Source: Sabulibacter ruber
GTDB taxonomy: Bacteria; Bacteroidota; Bacteroidia; Cytophagales; Hymenobacteraceae
Assembly: GCF_017355955.1 (NCBI RefSeq)
Contig: NZ_JAFFID010000007.1
Span: forward strand, 117,281-181,280
DNA: 64,000 nt
Direction: 5' to 3'
The position numbers and the translations under genes were made by a program. Shown one piece after another: positions 18,501-26,072 of this stretch. The notes beneath the pieces are model-generated. The model was not told where the DNA came from and did not search any database. It was given only the letters and a program-made list of their open reading frames with translations. Each line of letters opens with the position of its first letter. Within the stretch, counting starts at the first letter, position 1.

Positions 18501-19978
18501 AGGAAAGCCCCCAGAATAGCGAAGGAAACCGTCTGGGCCATGGGTTTGAACATCTTGCCCTCAATGCCCACCAGCGCCAGAATGGGCAGGTACACAATCA
18601 AAATGATGATCTGCCCAAACGAGGCGAAGCCCATCATTTTGCTCGCCGAGCCCTGCACTTCCTCGTCCATCTGTTTGCGCGAGAGCCTGAACACGCCCTG
18701 CTGCGAATACTCGCTGGTCTGGATGTTATGGATGACGCTTTCCACAATGATCACAGCCCCGTCTACTATGAGTCCGAAATCCAGCGCGCCCAAACTCATG
18801 AGGTTACCCGATACGCCGAACACGTTCATGAGCGAAATAGCAAATAACATGGCCAGCGGAATCACCGAGGCCACCAACAGCCCCGCCCGCAAGTTGCCCA
18901 ACAGCAGCACCAGCACGAACACCACAATCAAGGCGCCCTCGGCGAGGTTTTTCTCTACCGTGCTGATGGCGCGGTTTACCAGTTTGGTGCGGTCCAGGAA
19001 CGGCTCCAAGACCACGCCTTGGGGCAACGTTTTCCTGATTTCGGCTACCTTGTCCTTCACCCGCTGAATCACCTGGGACGAGTTTTCGCCTTTGAGCATC
19101 ATCACAATGCCGCCCGCCACTTCACCCTGCTCGTTTACCATGGCCCCGTACCTGATGGCCGAACCTTCTCGCACCTCAGCTACGTCCCTGATCAAGACCG
19201 GCGCACCGCCTGCGGTGTTGGTGACCACAATACGGCCAATGTCCTCGGGACTTTTCACTAGCCCTTCGGTGCGGATGAAGTAGGCGTTGGGGTCTTTCTC
19301 AATGTAAGCGCCGCCCGCGTTGGCGTTGTTTTTCTCCAGCGCGTTGAAAATATGGGTGATGGTGAGGTTGAAACTGCGGAGCTTCTCAGGGTTGATAGCC
19401 ACCTCGTACTGCTTTAGCTTACCCCCGAAACTGCTGACCTCGGCCACGCCGGGCGTGCCCAACAGCTGCCGCCGCACAATCCAGTCCTGAATGGTACGCA
19501 GTTCGGTGGCGTTATACTTGCTTTCATATCCGGCCGCTGGCCGAAGTTCATACTGGTAAATCTCGCCCAAACCGCTGGAAATTGGCGCCAGCGTGGGTGA
19601 ACCCATGCCTTCGGGAATCTGCTCCTCGGCTTCTTTCAGTTTCTCGGTGATTTGCTGGCGGGCCCAGTAAATGTCGCGGTCCTCGTCAAAGACCACCGTC
19701 ACCAACGACAGCCCGAAACGGGAGAACGACCTGATTTCGGTCACGCCCGGCACGCTGGCCACTGACTGCTCCACGGGGAACGAGATGAGCCGCTCCACCT
19801 CCTGCGCGCCCAACGACGGCGACACCGTGATGACCTGCACCTGGTTGTTGGTAATGTCTGGCACGGCATCAATGGGCAGGCGCTGCACGTTGTACACGCC
19901 CCACGCCACCAGCGCCACCGTGAGCAAGCCAATCACCAGCTTGTTCTTGATGGAAAACTCTATAATCTTCTGTAACAT
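15584..19978 (-). CDS. czcA: CzcA/CusA-family heavy-metal RND transporter fused to TolC-like outer membrane factor
   Basis: 1464 residues. Residues 1 to about 1040 are a full heavy-metal RND pump. The TM4 motif DFGLIVDGAVIIVES follows the CzcA-type pattern (DFG-x3-DGA) linked to divalent metals such as Zn, Co, Cd or Ni rather than the Cu/Ag type. After a basic stretch (GKGLKKRKQE) comes an internal signal-like segment VGLVLFCLALPKVSQAQ at about residues 1046-1065, then a TolC-type domain of about 390 residues with two repeated helical hairpins. The internal segment could be cleaved by signal peptidase, releasing the channel; this is inference. Second gene of the operon, followed by the adaptor after two bases. 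Confidence 0.92.
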   Translation of the reverse strand: MLQKIIEFSIKNKLVIGLLTVALVAWGVYNVQRLPIDAVPDITNNQVQVITVSPSLGAQEVERLISFPVEQSVASVPGVTEIRSFSRFGLSLVTVVFDEDRDIYWARQQITEKLKEAEEQIPEGMGSPTLAPISSGLGEIYQYELRPAAGYESKYNATELRTIQDWIVRRQLLGTPGVAEVSSFGGKLKQYEVAINPEKLRSFNLTITHIFNALEKNNANAGGAYIEKDPNAYFIRTEGLVKSPEDIGRIVVTNTAGGAPVLIRDVAEVREGSAIRYGAMVNEQGEVAGGIVMMLKGENSSQVIQRVKDKVAEIRKTLPQGVVLEPFLDRTKLVNRAISTVEKNLAEGALIVVFVLVLLLGNLRAGLLVASVIPLAMLFAISLMNVFGVSGNLMSLGALDFGLIVDGAVIIVESVIHNIQTSEYSQQGVFRLSRKQMDEEVQGSASKMMGFASFGQIIILIVYLPILALVGIEGKMFKPMAQTVSFAILGAFLLSLTYVPMMSSLVLSRKTQHKENISDKIMNAINRAYQPLLNFALRAKTLVLGIALGLFTLSLVLFTQMGGEFIPSLDEGDFAIETRVLTGSSLNETIKVVQKASEVLKKTFPEVEKVVTKIGSAEVPTEPNPVELGDMIVVLKERSEWTSASSRVELANKMSDVLHQNLPQASFGVQQPIQMRFNELMTGARQDVVLKIYGEDVDQLARAAQKIGKLIQPIEGAQDLYIEEMSGLPQVVVEYDRESMARYGLTIEDVNRTVTAGFAGEIAGQVYEGEKRFDLVVRLNQQNRRDISDVQRLYVSNTNGLQIPLEHIAKVEMKKGPNQIQRDGTRRRITIGFNVRNRDVQSIVTEIQQKIEGKIKLPPGYTITYGGEFQNLIEAKKRLSVAVPLALALIFVLLFFAFKSIKQSILIFTAIPLSAIGGIFALLLRDMPFSISAGVGFIALFGVAVLNGIVMIGYFNQLKAGGMTNLEQIIREGTAARLRPIVMTATVASLGFLPMALSSSAGAEVQKPLATVVIGGLLSATLLTLVVLPIIYYFSEKGLGGLKNTGKGLKKRKQEVAVGLVLFCLALPKVSQAQTPQILSLAQVLELAQQNNRQLRSAALEVEMRGALQKTALDIPKTELSYSQGEINSPVTDDRIGVSQTIPFPTTWNAQGKLLQEQKNLSQQQLNLQQHELAYQVKQAYARLAFLHATAQLLQRQDSIFQVLERAAEVRFRTGETGLLEKTTATTQRLELTDRIRQNQTALSVAQAQLNALIQAPEPLVITPEPLRADSTSIGAAASENHPLLSVYQQQITVAYREQQAEKSKLAPDITLGYFNQSLIGTYDINGRVETAVDRGRRFQGVEAGLAVPLWQGPQRARVKAAALGKQAAEATLQNQQHLLQNEWQAAQATHQQLRQSLQFYQRQVLGNARLTLTQADKAYRSGEASYLSYLQAADQQLRTQQNYLQLLLDFQLNVFQLQYLGGN

Positions 19979-20364
19979 GTTCTTGCGTTGTGATGAAGCT
20001 GCAATCGCCGGTTTAGGCGGATAGCAGCAGGATGAGAGAACCTTCCGGCTTGTGGCAGCGCAGCGGTTTCTGGGAGAAGGAGGTTGAGGTTGGATGGGTT
20101 GTTGGCACAGACGCTCGCAGGTCCTCCGGACGCTACGAGGTCTTTTGAGCGGGCGCTTTTCTGTTTTCAGGCTGTTTTCTGAGAAACGGCTTTAGAACAG
20201 AACTACTTTTCTCCTTTTGTCATGCTGGAAGCATCTTGTGGGCAAACGGCAACAGCGAAAGTGTTACGCGTGGTTATTGCACCATCAGATGCTGCTGAGT
20301 TGAATGAAAAGAAGGGCTGATGTTCAGGAATGGAAATCAGCCAAATGCCAGAAAAGGAGAAGTG
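19979..20364. other. Intergenic region upstream of czcA fusion with repeats
   Basis: 386 bases. Holds REP-like copy c (20109-20143) and a copy of the 35-bp palindrome at 20161-20200. No clear TAnnTTTG box was recognised for the RND gene, so it may be read from the small gene upstream. Confidence 0.5.
20109..20143 (+). repeat. REP-like stem-loop, copy c (forward)
   Basis: AGAC-GCTCGCAG ... GCTACGAG-GTCT, followed by the extended conserved tail TTTTGAGC, and preceded by TTGGCAC, which matches the outer flank of copies b, d and f. Forms an inverted pair with copy d, bracketing the small gene at 20365-20748. Confidence 0.75.
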
Positions 20365-20748
20365 TTACGCCACCTGCGGAGGTTGCCAGATGCTGCCGGT
20401 AAAGGCCTCGGGAACCCGGGATTGGGGATGAGAAGTGAATTGCTGTGGCTCCTGCGCTTCCTGCACCTGGAAAGAAGGCTGCAGCAGCGGCATGGCTACA
20501 AAATAATCGTACGCCGAGTTGCCCATCTGTTTGAGCGGGAGCCGGTCGTGTTTTTCAGAGGGGGTGTTTTCTGAGCCCTGGTAGTGCATGTCCAGAAACT
20601 CACGGAAACTCAGCTGTCCGTTCAGGGCTACGTGGGTCTGGTAATGCTGCAGCAGATCAGAGATTTTGGACAGTTCGTGCAGATCAGAGTTGGGCAGCAG
20701 AGAGCCCAGGAAAAGGTATACCGCAAAAAAGATAACTCTGACTTTCAC
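20365..20748 (-). CDS. Small protein upstream of metal efflux pump, with N-terminal hydrophobic segment
   Basis: 127 residues if started at the GTG at 20746-20748, which places the hydrophobic segment VIFFAVYLFLGSLLPNSD directly at the N-terminus; an ATG nine codons upstream is possible but gives a Pro-rich lead. The remainder (LHELSKISDLLQHYQTHVAL, FLDMHYQGSEN) resembles the small proteins that often precede CusA/CzcA genes in Bacteroidota. Metal-related function is inferred only from position. The gene is bracketed by inverted REP-like copies c and d and separated from the pump gene by 386 bp. Confidence 0.7.
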   Translation of the reverse strand: MKVRVIFFAVYLFLGSLLPNSDLHELSKISDLLQHYQTHVALNGQLSFREFLDMHYQGSENTPSEKHDRLPLKQMGNSAYDYFVAMPLLQPSFQVQEAQEPQQFTSHPQSRVPEAFTGSIWQPPQVA

Positions 20749-20847
20749 AACAGGGGGAAGAGGTTCTGTTGGCAAAGATAGCGGTAATGGGAGAAAGATG
20801 GAAGTAAAAGGTGAAAGTGTGAAACTTACGTTTGTCGCCGGTTTAAA

Positions 20848-20882
20848 AGACCTCGTAGTGTGCGCAGCTCCTACGAGCGTCT
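20848..20882 (-). repeat. REP-like stem-loop, copy d (reverse)
   Basis: Cleanest copy: AGAC-CTCGTAG, loop TGTGCGCAGCTC, CTACGAG-C-GTCT. The seven-base stem is perfect and is extended by AGAC/GTCT beyond a one-base bulge. Followed by ATACGACT, a variant of the outer flank ATGCTAACT seen at b and f. Confidence 0.8.
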
Positions 20883-20948
20883 ATACGACTATCCACATCA
20901 CTTATGGTAACCTTCTGTTTCAAAGCTATTTCCCCGGAAACAGGCTAA

Positions 20949-20994
20949 AAACGGAGAGCCCCGCCAAAACAATTTCTGGCGGGGCTCTCCGTTT
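20949..20994. terminator. Terminator downstream of THX gene
   Basis: 18-bp perfect stem (20949-20966 with 20977-20994), core GAGCCCCGCCA, ten-base loop, A and T runs at the ends. Confidence 0.88.
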
Positions 20995-21005
20995 CACCGA
21001 AGTGA

Positions 21006-21137
21006 CTAAGCCGAGGCTTTGGCCGGCGCAAGCTTTGCTGCCTTGGCGGCCTTGTTCTGGACTTTCTTTGGGCGGCTGTTGCCAAAAGAGCCTTTGCTGA
21101 TTTTGCCTTTTCTACTCTTTTTATCTCCTTTTCCCAT
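21006..21137 (-). CDS. Small ribosomal subunit protein THX
   Basis: 43 residues from ATG at 21135-21137 to TAG at 21006-21008. The sequence begins MGKGDKKSRKGKISKGSFG and continues NSRPKK, the pattern of the bacterial THX (bTHX) 30S protein; the rest is a Lys/Ala-rich tail (NKAAKAAKLAPAKA) somewhat longer than usual. It binds 16S rRNA in the 30S head. AGGAG-like bases are not evident upstream. Single gene with its own terminator 12 bases after the stop. Confidence 0.88.
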   Translation of the reverse strand: MGKGDKKSRKGKISKGSFGNSRPKKVQNKAAKAAKLAPAKASA

Positions 21138-21319
21138 AACGGTTGTGGTTTGTAAGTGAAACATTAAAACAGAGTACTCTCTTCCGAGACCTAAGAAGAG
21201 AAAGTTACAAACTCCGGCAAATTAGCGCAAGTTTTTACCGGCGTTTAGGTCCTACTTTCCTAAAACTAGCCATAAAACAGAACCTCAGGCGCTTCCTTCT
21301 AAATGCCGTTGCGTATGCC

Positions 21320-21327
21320 TACCTTTG
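21320..21327 (+). promoter_or_regulatory. -7 box upstream of uvrA
   Basis: TACCTTTG, exact TAnnTTTG. No convincing -33 TTG at the expected distance, so support is moderate. Confidence 0.4.
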
Positions 21328-21409
21328 CGGTTTAGCCTCCCGCCGTTTTGTGGCTGTGTAACAGAATTATTCTGCCGCGGTTTATGTTCTAGAGAGGCTA
21401 TAATTCCTT

Positions 21410-24229
21410 ATGACAGAAGATCTCATTCAAGATACCGAACTAGACGCGCTGGACGCCCGCGAGCACATCATCATCAAACGGGCCCGCGTCCATAACCTGA
21501 AGAACCTGAGCGTGGCCCTGCCGCGCAATCAGTTCATCGTAGTCACCGGGCTTTCCGGCTCGGGCAAATCTTCCCTGGCGTTTGACACTTTGTATGCCGA
21601 GGGGCAGCGCATGTACGTGGAGAGCTTGAGCTCCTACGCCCGTCAGTTCCTGGGCCGCATGGACAAACCCGATGTAGACTACATCCGCGGCATCAGCCCG
21701 GCCATTGCCATTGAGCAGAAGGTGAGCATCCGGAACAACCGCTCCACCGTGGGCACCAGTACCGAGATTTACGACTACCTCAAGCTGCTTTATGCCCGCA
21801 TCGGGAAAACCATTTCGCCGGTTTCGGGGCAGGAAGTGAAGAAAGACACCGTCACCAGCGTGGTGGACTTCTTGATGGGCCTGGAAGACGGTACCCGCCT
21901 CATGATCCTGGCTCCGCTGCAGCAGAGCAAAGACCGCAAGCTCAGCAAAGAACTGGATCTGCTCTTGCAGAAAGGCTATTCCCGCGTGATCCTGAACGGC
22001 GAACCCTTCTTCATTGAAGAGCTCATCGCCGAAGGTAAACCAGAGCCCAAGGGCGAAGTGTTCGTGCTGATTGACCGCGCCGTGGTCCGGAAAGACGAGG
22101 AAGCCGAAAACCTGCAGATGCGTCTCTCAGACTCGGTGCAGACCGCTTTCTACGAGGGCCACGACGAATGCCACGTACAGATTGGCGACGAGAAACGCGT
22201 GTTCTCCAACCGCTTTGAGCTGGACGGAATGGTGTTTGAAGAGCCCAGCGTGAACTTCTTCAGCTTCAACAACCCGTACGGCGCTTGCCAGACCTGCGAA
22301 GGCTGGGGCAGCGTGTTGGGCATAGATCCTGACCTGGTCATCCCAGACAAAAGCCTTACCGTGTACGAGGGAGCCGTGGCCCCCTGGCGCACCGAGAAAC
22401 AGAACGAATGGCTGCAGCCCTTGCTCAAGAATGGCGTGCGCTTCGATTTTCCTATCCACCGTCCGTACAATGAACTCACCGAGGAACAGCAGGAACTGCT
22501 CTGGACCGGTAACAAGTACTTCGGTGGTCTTAACGATTTCTTCAAGCACGTACAGGCGCAGACGCATAAGATTCAGTACCGCGTGCTGCTAAGCCGTTAC
22601 CGCGGCCGCACCACCTGCCCCGACTGCAAAGGCAGCAGGTTGCGCAAAGACGCCAGCTACGTGAAAGTAGACGGCAAAAGCATCACCGATCTGGTACTCA
22701 TGCCCGTGACCAAGGCGCTGGAGTTCTTCCAGAACCTGAGCCTGAGCGAGCATGACATGGCCGTGGCCGAGCGTCTGGTAACCGAGATCACCAACCGCCT
22801 GAGTTATCTGGTGCGCGTGGGCTTAGGCTATCTGACCCTTAACAGACTATCTAACACGCTTTCCGGGGGCGAGAGCCAACGCATTAACCTGGCTACCTCG
22901 TTGGGGAGTGCGCTGGTGGGTTCCATGTACATTCTGGACGAACCCAGCATCGGGCTGCACCCCAAAGACGCGGATCAGCTCATTGGCGTGTTGCGCTCAC
23001 TGCAGCAGATGGGTAACACCGTGATTGTGGTGGAGCACGAGGAAGGCATGATGGAAGTCGCCGATCAGGTCCTGGACATCGGTCCGGAGGCTGGTTCTGG
23101 CGGCGGAAATCTCCAGTTCCAGGGTACGTTCCAGGAATTGCTCAAGAGCGATACCTACACCGGGCGTTACCTGAGCGGCCGCATGGAAGTGTCGGTTCCG
23201 GCTACCCGCCGGCCGTGGCGCAACTGCGTGGAAGTGCATGGCGCGCGCGAAAACAACCTCAAGAACGTAAGCGTGAAATTCCCGCTCAACGTCATGACGG
23301 TGGTCACGGGCGTGAGCGGCTCCGGTAAATCAACCCTCATCAAGAAGATTCTGGCTCCATCGCTTATCAAAGCCTTGGGCGGCCACGCCGATGCCACGGG
23401 TAAATTTGATAAACTCACCGGTGATATCAACAAAGTAGCGCACGTGGAGTTTGTGGACCAGAACCCCATCGGGAAATCATCGCGCTCTAACCCGGTGACC
23501 TACGTGAAAGCCTATGACGCCATCCGCTCGCTCTACGCCGATCAGCCGTTGGCCAAAGCGCGTGGGTTTAAGCCGTCGCACTTTTCCTTCAACATTGAAG
23601 GTGGTCGGTGCGAGGTGTGCCAGGGCGAAGGGCAGGTGAAGATTGAGATGCAGTTCATGGCCGATATCTACCTGACCTGTGAAGGTTGCGGCGGACAGAA
23701 GTTCAAGCAAGACATCCTGGACATTCAGTACCATGAGAAGAACATCTCTGAGGTGCTGGACATGACCATTGACGATAGCCTCCTTTTCTTCAAAGACCAG
23801 CCTAAGATCCTGGAAAAATTGAAGCCGCTACAGGATGTGGGCTTGGGCTACATCCGGTTAGGGCAGAGCAGCAACACTTTGTCTGGTGGCGAGGCGCAGC
23901 GCGTGAAACTGGCATCGTTCCTGACCAAAGGCGCCACGCCGCACAACGACAACATCCTGTTCATTTTTGACGAGCCCAGCACCGGTCTGCACTTCCACGA
24001 CATCAGCAAGCTTTTGAAAGCCCTGAATGCCCTGGTGGAAAACGGCAATACCGTGCTGGTGATTGAACACAACATGGACATCGTGAAATGCGCCGACTGG
24101 ATCATTGACCTGGGTCCTGAAGGCGGTACCAACGGCGGTCACCTGCTGTTTGAAGGCACCCCGGAAGACATGGTGAAACTGGAAGACAACCACACCGCCA
24201 AGTACCTGAAGCCTAAGTTAGAGGCGTAA
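21410..24229 (+). CDS. uvrA: Excinuclease ABC subunit A
   Basis: 939 residues. DNA damage-recognition ATPase of nucleotide excision repair. Two ABC modules: Walker A GLSGSGKSS (about residue 47) and GVSGSGKST (about residue 640); signatures LSGGESQRINLA and LSGGEAQRVKLA. Zinc motifs are visible as CPDCKGSRL and the CEVCQGEG/CEGCGG pair. Full family length. Single gene; a TACCTTTG box at 21320-21327 suggests a leader of about 75 bases. Ends at a family terminator. Confidence 0.98.
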   Translation: MTEDLIQDTELDALDAREHIIIKRARVHNLKNLSVALPRNQFIVVTGLSGSGKSSLAFDTLYAEGQRMYVESLSSYARQFLGRMDKPDVDYIRGISPAIAIEQKVSIRNNRSTVGTSTEIYDYLKLLYARIGKTISPVSGQEVKKDTVTSVVDFLMGLEDGTRLMILAPLQQSKDRKLSKELDLLLQKGYSRVILNGEPFFIEELIAEGKPEPKGEVFVLIDRAVVRKDEEAENLQMRLSDSVQTAFYEGHDECHVQIGDEKRVFSNRFELDGMVFEEPSVNFFSFNNPYGACQTCEGWGSVLGIDPDLVIPDKSLTVYEGAVAPWRTEKQNEWLQPLLKNGVRFDFPIHRPYNELTEEQQELLWTGNKYFGGLNDFFKHVQAQTHKIQYRVLLSRYRGRTTCPDCKGSRLRKDASYVKVDGKSITDLVLMPVTKALEFFQNLSLSEHDMAVAERLVTEITNRLSYLVRVGLGYLTLNRLSNTLSGGESQRINLATSLGSALVGSMYILDEPSIGLHPKDADQLIGVLRSLQQMGNTVIVVEHEEGMMEVADQVLDIGPEAGSGGGNLQFQGTFQELLKSDTYTGRYLSGRMEVSVPATRRPWRNCVEVHGARENNLKNVSVKFPLNVMTVVTGVSGSGKSTLIKKILAPSLIKALGGHADATGKFDKLTGDINKVAHVEFVDQNPIGKSSRSNPVTYVKAYDAIRSLYADQPLAKARGFKPSHFSFNIEGGRCEVCQGEGQVKIEMQFMADIYLTCEGCGGQKFKQDILDIQYHEKNISEVLDMTIDDSLLFFKDQPKILEKLKPLQDVGLGYIRLGQSSNTLSGGEAQRVKLASFLTKGATPHNDNILFIFDEPSTGLHFHDISKLLKALNALVENGNTVLVIEHNMDIVKCADWIIDLGPEGGTNGGHLLFEGTPEDMVKLEDNHTAKYLKPKLEA

Positions 24230-24239
24230 ACCCGTTTAG

Positions 24240-24329
24240 GGGCTATTTTTAGAAAATCAGACCGAATACGGAAACATATTCTTTAGCCCTGTGAGGTTTT
24301 CAAAACCTCACAGGGCTTTTTGTTTTACC
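24240..24329 (+). repeat. 90-bp direct repeat, copy A, containing terminator
   Basis: Composed of a degenerate 35-bp palindrome (CAGACCGAATACGGAA identical in both copies at 24258-24273), a variable spacer, then a perfect hairpin at 24285-24317 (16-base arms, one-base loop) and a T-rich tail with TTTTTGTTTTACC. It ends uvrA. Copy B lies at 25180-25268, on the other side of the YiiX-like gene. Confidence 0.8.
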
Positions 24330-24382
24330 GCAGATTCATTCATGAGAGGCACTATTGCGTGGTTCACTGTTGAGCCAGGGCA

Positions 24383-24412
24383 TTGTTTTGGCACAGTATT
24401 TCTTTACCTTAG
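24383..24412 (+). promoter_or_regulatory. Promoter for YiiX-like gene
   Basis: TTG (24383-24385), 19 bases, TACCTTAG (24405-24412), one base off TAnnTTTG. The ATG follows three bases later, implying a leaderless or nearly leaderless transcript. Confidence 0.5.
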
Positions 24413-24415
24413 GCT

Positions 24416-25096
24416 ATGCTGAAATCTAAGTTTCTTCTCCTGCTGTTAGGGCTTATTCTTATTGTATCTGCTGGGTTGGGTATCAAAAAATGGAATAGTA
24501 AATCTGGCTTACCGCAAACCCAGGAACAGGTGCAGCAACTTGCCGCGCAAAAGACCTTCCAGAACGGAGACCTGATTTTTCATACTTCCAGATCCGCCCA
24601 AAGCCAGGCCATTCAACTGGCTACTAAATCTAAGTACAGCCACTGTGGCATTATTTATGAAGACAAGGGGCAGTACTTTGTCTTTGAGGCGGTACAGCCG
24701 GTTTCCAGTACGCCACTAGCCAAGTGGATTGACCGGGGTGAAGGCGGTCATTTTGTAGTAAAGCGCCTGAAAAACGCAGATCAAGTGTTGACATCCTCGG
24801 CGCTGGCCAAAATGAAAGCAGTAGGTGAGGAGTTCACCGGCAAAGACTATGACCTCACCTTTGAATGGTCAGATGACAAAATCTACTGTTCAGAACTCAT
24901 CTGGAAAGTGTACCAGCGAGCCACAGGGTTAGAAGTAGGTAAGCTGGAGAAACTGAAAGACTTTGACCTGAGCGCAAAACCGGTGCAAGCCAAAATGCGT
25001 GAGCGGTACGGCAATAAGATTCCGTATGAGGAACAGGTGATTTCGCCCGCCAGCATGTTTGCCTCTGAGTTGCTGAAGACAGTGGTGGAGAAATAG
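24416..25096 (+). CDS. YiiX/YebB-like N1pC/P60-family cysteine hydrolase, membrane-anchored
   Basis: 226 residues. An N-terminal hydrophobic segment (LLLLLGLILIVSAGLGI) acts as signal or anchor. GDLIFHTSRS opens the permuted papain-like fold; likely catalytic His76 in YSHCG and Cys158 in YCSEL are visible, matching YiiX-type enzymes. Expected activity is amide hydrolysis or related acyl chemistry at the envelope; substrate unknown. Flanked on both sides by near-identical 90-bp repeats. Confidence 0.88.
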   Translation: MLKSKFLLLLLGLILIVSAGLGIKKWNSKSGLPQTQEQVQQLAAQKTFQNGDLIFHTSRSAQSQAIQLATKSKYSHCGIIYEDKGQYFVFEAVQPVSSTPLAKWIDRGEGGHFVVKRLKNADQVLTSSALAKMKAVGEEFTGKDYDLTFEWSDDKIYCSELIWKVYQRATGLEVGKLEKLKDFDLSAKPVQAKMRERYGNKIPYEEQVISPASMFASELLKTVVEK

Positions 25097-25406
25097 GTAA
25101 TCTTTAGGAGGACAATCAAATCCTTCCTGCAGAGCGATTCAGACTCATCAGAGCAGCCAAAGAAGATAATTTCGTTTTGGCCCTATTTCTATAAAAACAG
25201 ACCGAATACGGAAGTTACTTTTTAGACCTGTGAGGTTTTCAAAACCTCACAGGTCTTTTTGTTTTACCAAGTTGGGTTTTGAACGCAGATTTTCCAGAGA
25301 GCCGCGGTTGCGTTGAGCATCGCAAACGCTGTGAACAAATCTTTCTCAAACCGGTTCACTATATTGCCATCTCGCGCGTACGCCTAGTTGGAAATCAATT
25401 TTGGGA
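25097..25406. other. Intergenic region before carotenoid genes
   Basis: 310 bases. Beyond repeat copy B nothing is recognised; no exact TAnnTTTG box before the carotenoid pair. Confidence 0.4.
25180..25268 (+). repeat. 90-bp direct repeat, copy B, containing terminator
   Basis: Same order of parts as copy A (24240-24329): CAGACCGAATACGGAA at 25198-25213, spacer, perfect 16-base-arm hairpin at 25224-25256 with one-base loop, T-run and TTTTACC. The hairpin ends differ by compensating changes (AGCCCTG versus AGACCTG, each still perfectly paired), which argues for selection on pairing. Confidence 0.8.
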
Positions 25407-26072
25407 ATGAAAGACCTTTCTGTGCCTTTGCCTGTTAACAAGCTTTTCCTGTCGGTGGGGGTGCTGTGCCTGTTCCACGGGTGCGGACTCATTGGGTTCT
25501 ACACGCCGTACCGGGATTGGTTTCTAAGCAATACCCCGCTCAACCTGATTTTAGCCACTGCGCTGTTGTTCTGGAACCACCAGGGACTAACGTGGAAGAT
25601 GGTGGCTGGGGTGATAGGCGTGTTCCTGGTAGGGTTTACCGCCGAGGTCATCGGCGTAGCCACGGGGAACGTGTTTGGAGCTTATTTCTACGGCGATGCG
25701 TTCGGTCCGAAGTTCATGGGAGTGCCTTGGCTTATTGGCATGAACTGGGCCGCGCTGTGTTTTGCGGCGGCTACGGTGGTGAACACCTGGCAAAAGCCTT
25801 TTCTGGTAAAAGCAGCGGTGGCAGCTGCCATGCCTGTGAGCATCGATTTTCTGATTGAGCAAGTCTGCGAGAAATTCGATTTTTGGTACTGGGAAGCGCA
25901 GGCCGCTCCCCTGCAGAATTACATAAGCTGGTACGTCTTCAGTTTCTTGTTTGCGCTGGTGCTCATCCCGCTGCTCAGAAACTCGCAGAACCGACTGGCG
26001 CCTTATTTCCTGCTGATACAATTCGTTTTTTTCTTGCTGCTGAACCTTGTAGAGCTCTTCTATGCCGGATAA
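25407..26072 (+). CDS. cruF: Carotenoid biosynthesis protein, CruF-type (DUF422) hydratase
   Basis: 221 residues from ATG at 25407 (a TTG two codons earlier is possible). Seven predicted membrane spans with the DUF422 patterns GFTAEVIGVATGNVFGAYFYG, GVPWLIGMNW and the acidic residues in PVSIDFLIEQVCEKFDFWYW. CruF adds water at the 1',2' double bond of an acyclic carotenoid end. The stop overlaps the lycopene cyclase start by 11 bp, so the pair is coupled and points to a monocyclic hydroxylated carotenoid such as a flexixanthin-type pigment. End product is inference. Confidence 0.85.
   Translation: MKDLSVPLPVNKLFLSVGVLCLFHGCGLIGFYTPYRDWFLSNTPLNLILATALLFWNHQGLTWKMVAGVIGVFLVGFTAEVIGVATGNVFGAYFYGDAFGPKFMGVPWLIGMNWAALCFAAATVVNTWQKPFLVKAAVAAAMPVSIDFLIEQVCEKFDFWYWEAQAAPLQNYISWYVFSFLFALVLIPLLRNSQNRLAPYFLLIQFVFFLLLNLVELFYAG

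Noticed and set aside
14427..20748. Copper/silver specificity of the RND pump
   Set aside because: The TM4 motif DFGLIVDGA fits the divalent-metal CzcA type rather than the Cu/Ag type.
21143..21361. 72-codon plus-strand frame upstream of uvrA
   Set aside because: Arg/Leu-rich random-looking translation, covers the THX upstream region and a promoter box.
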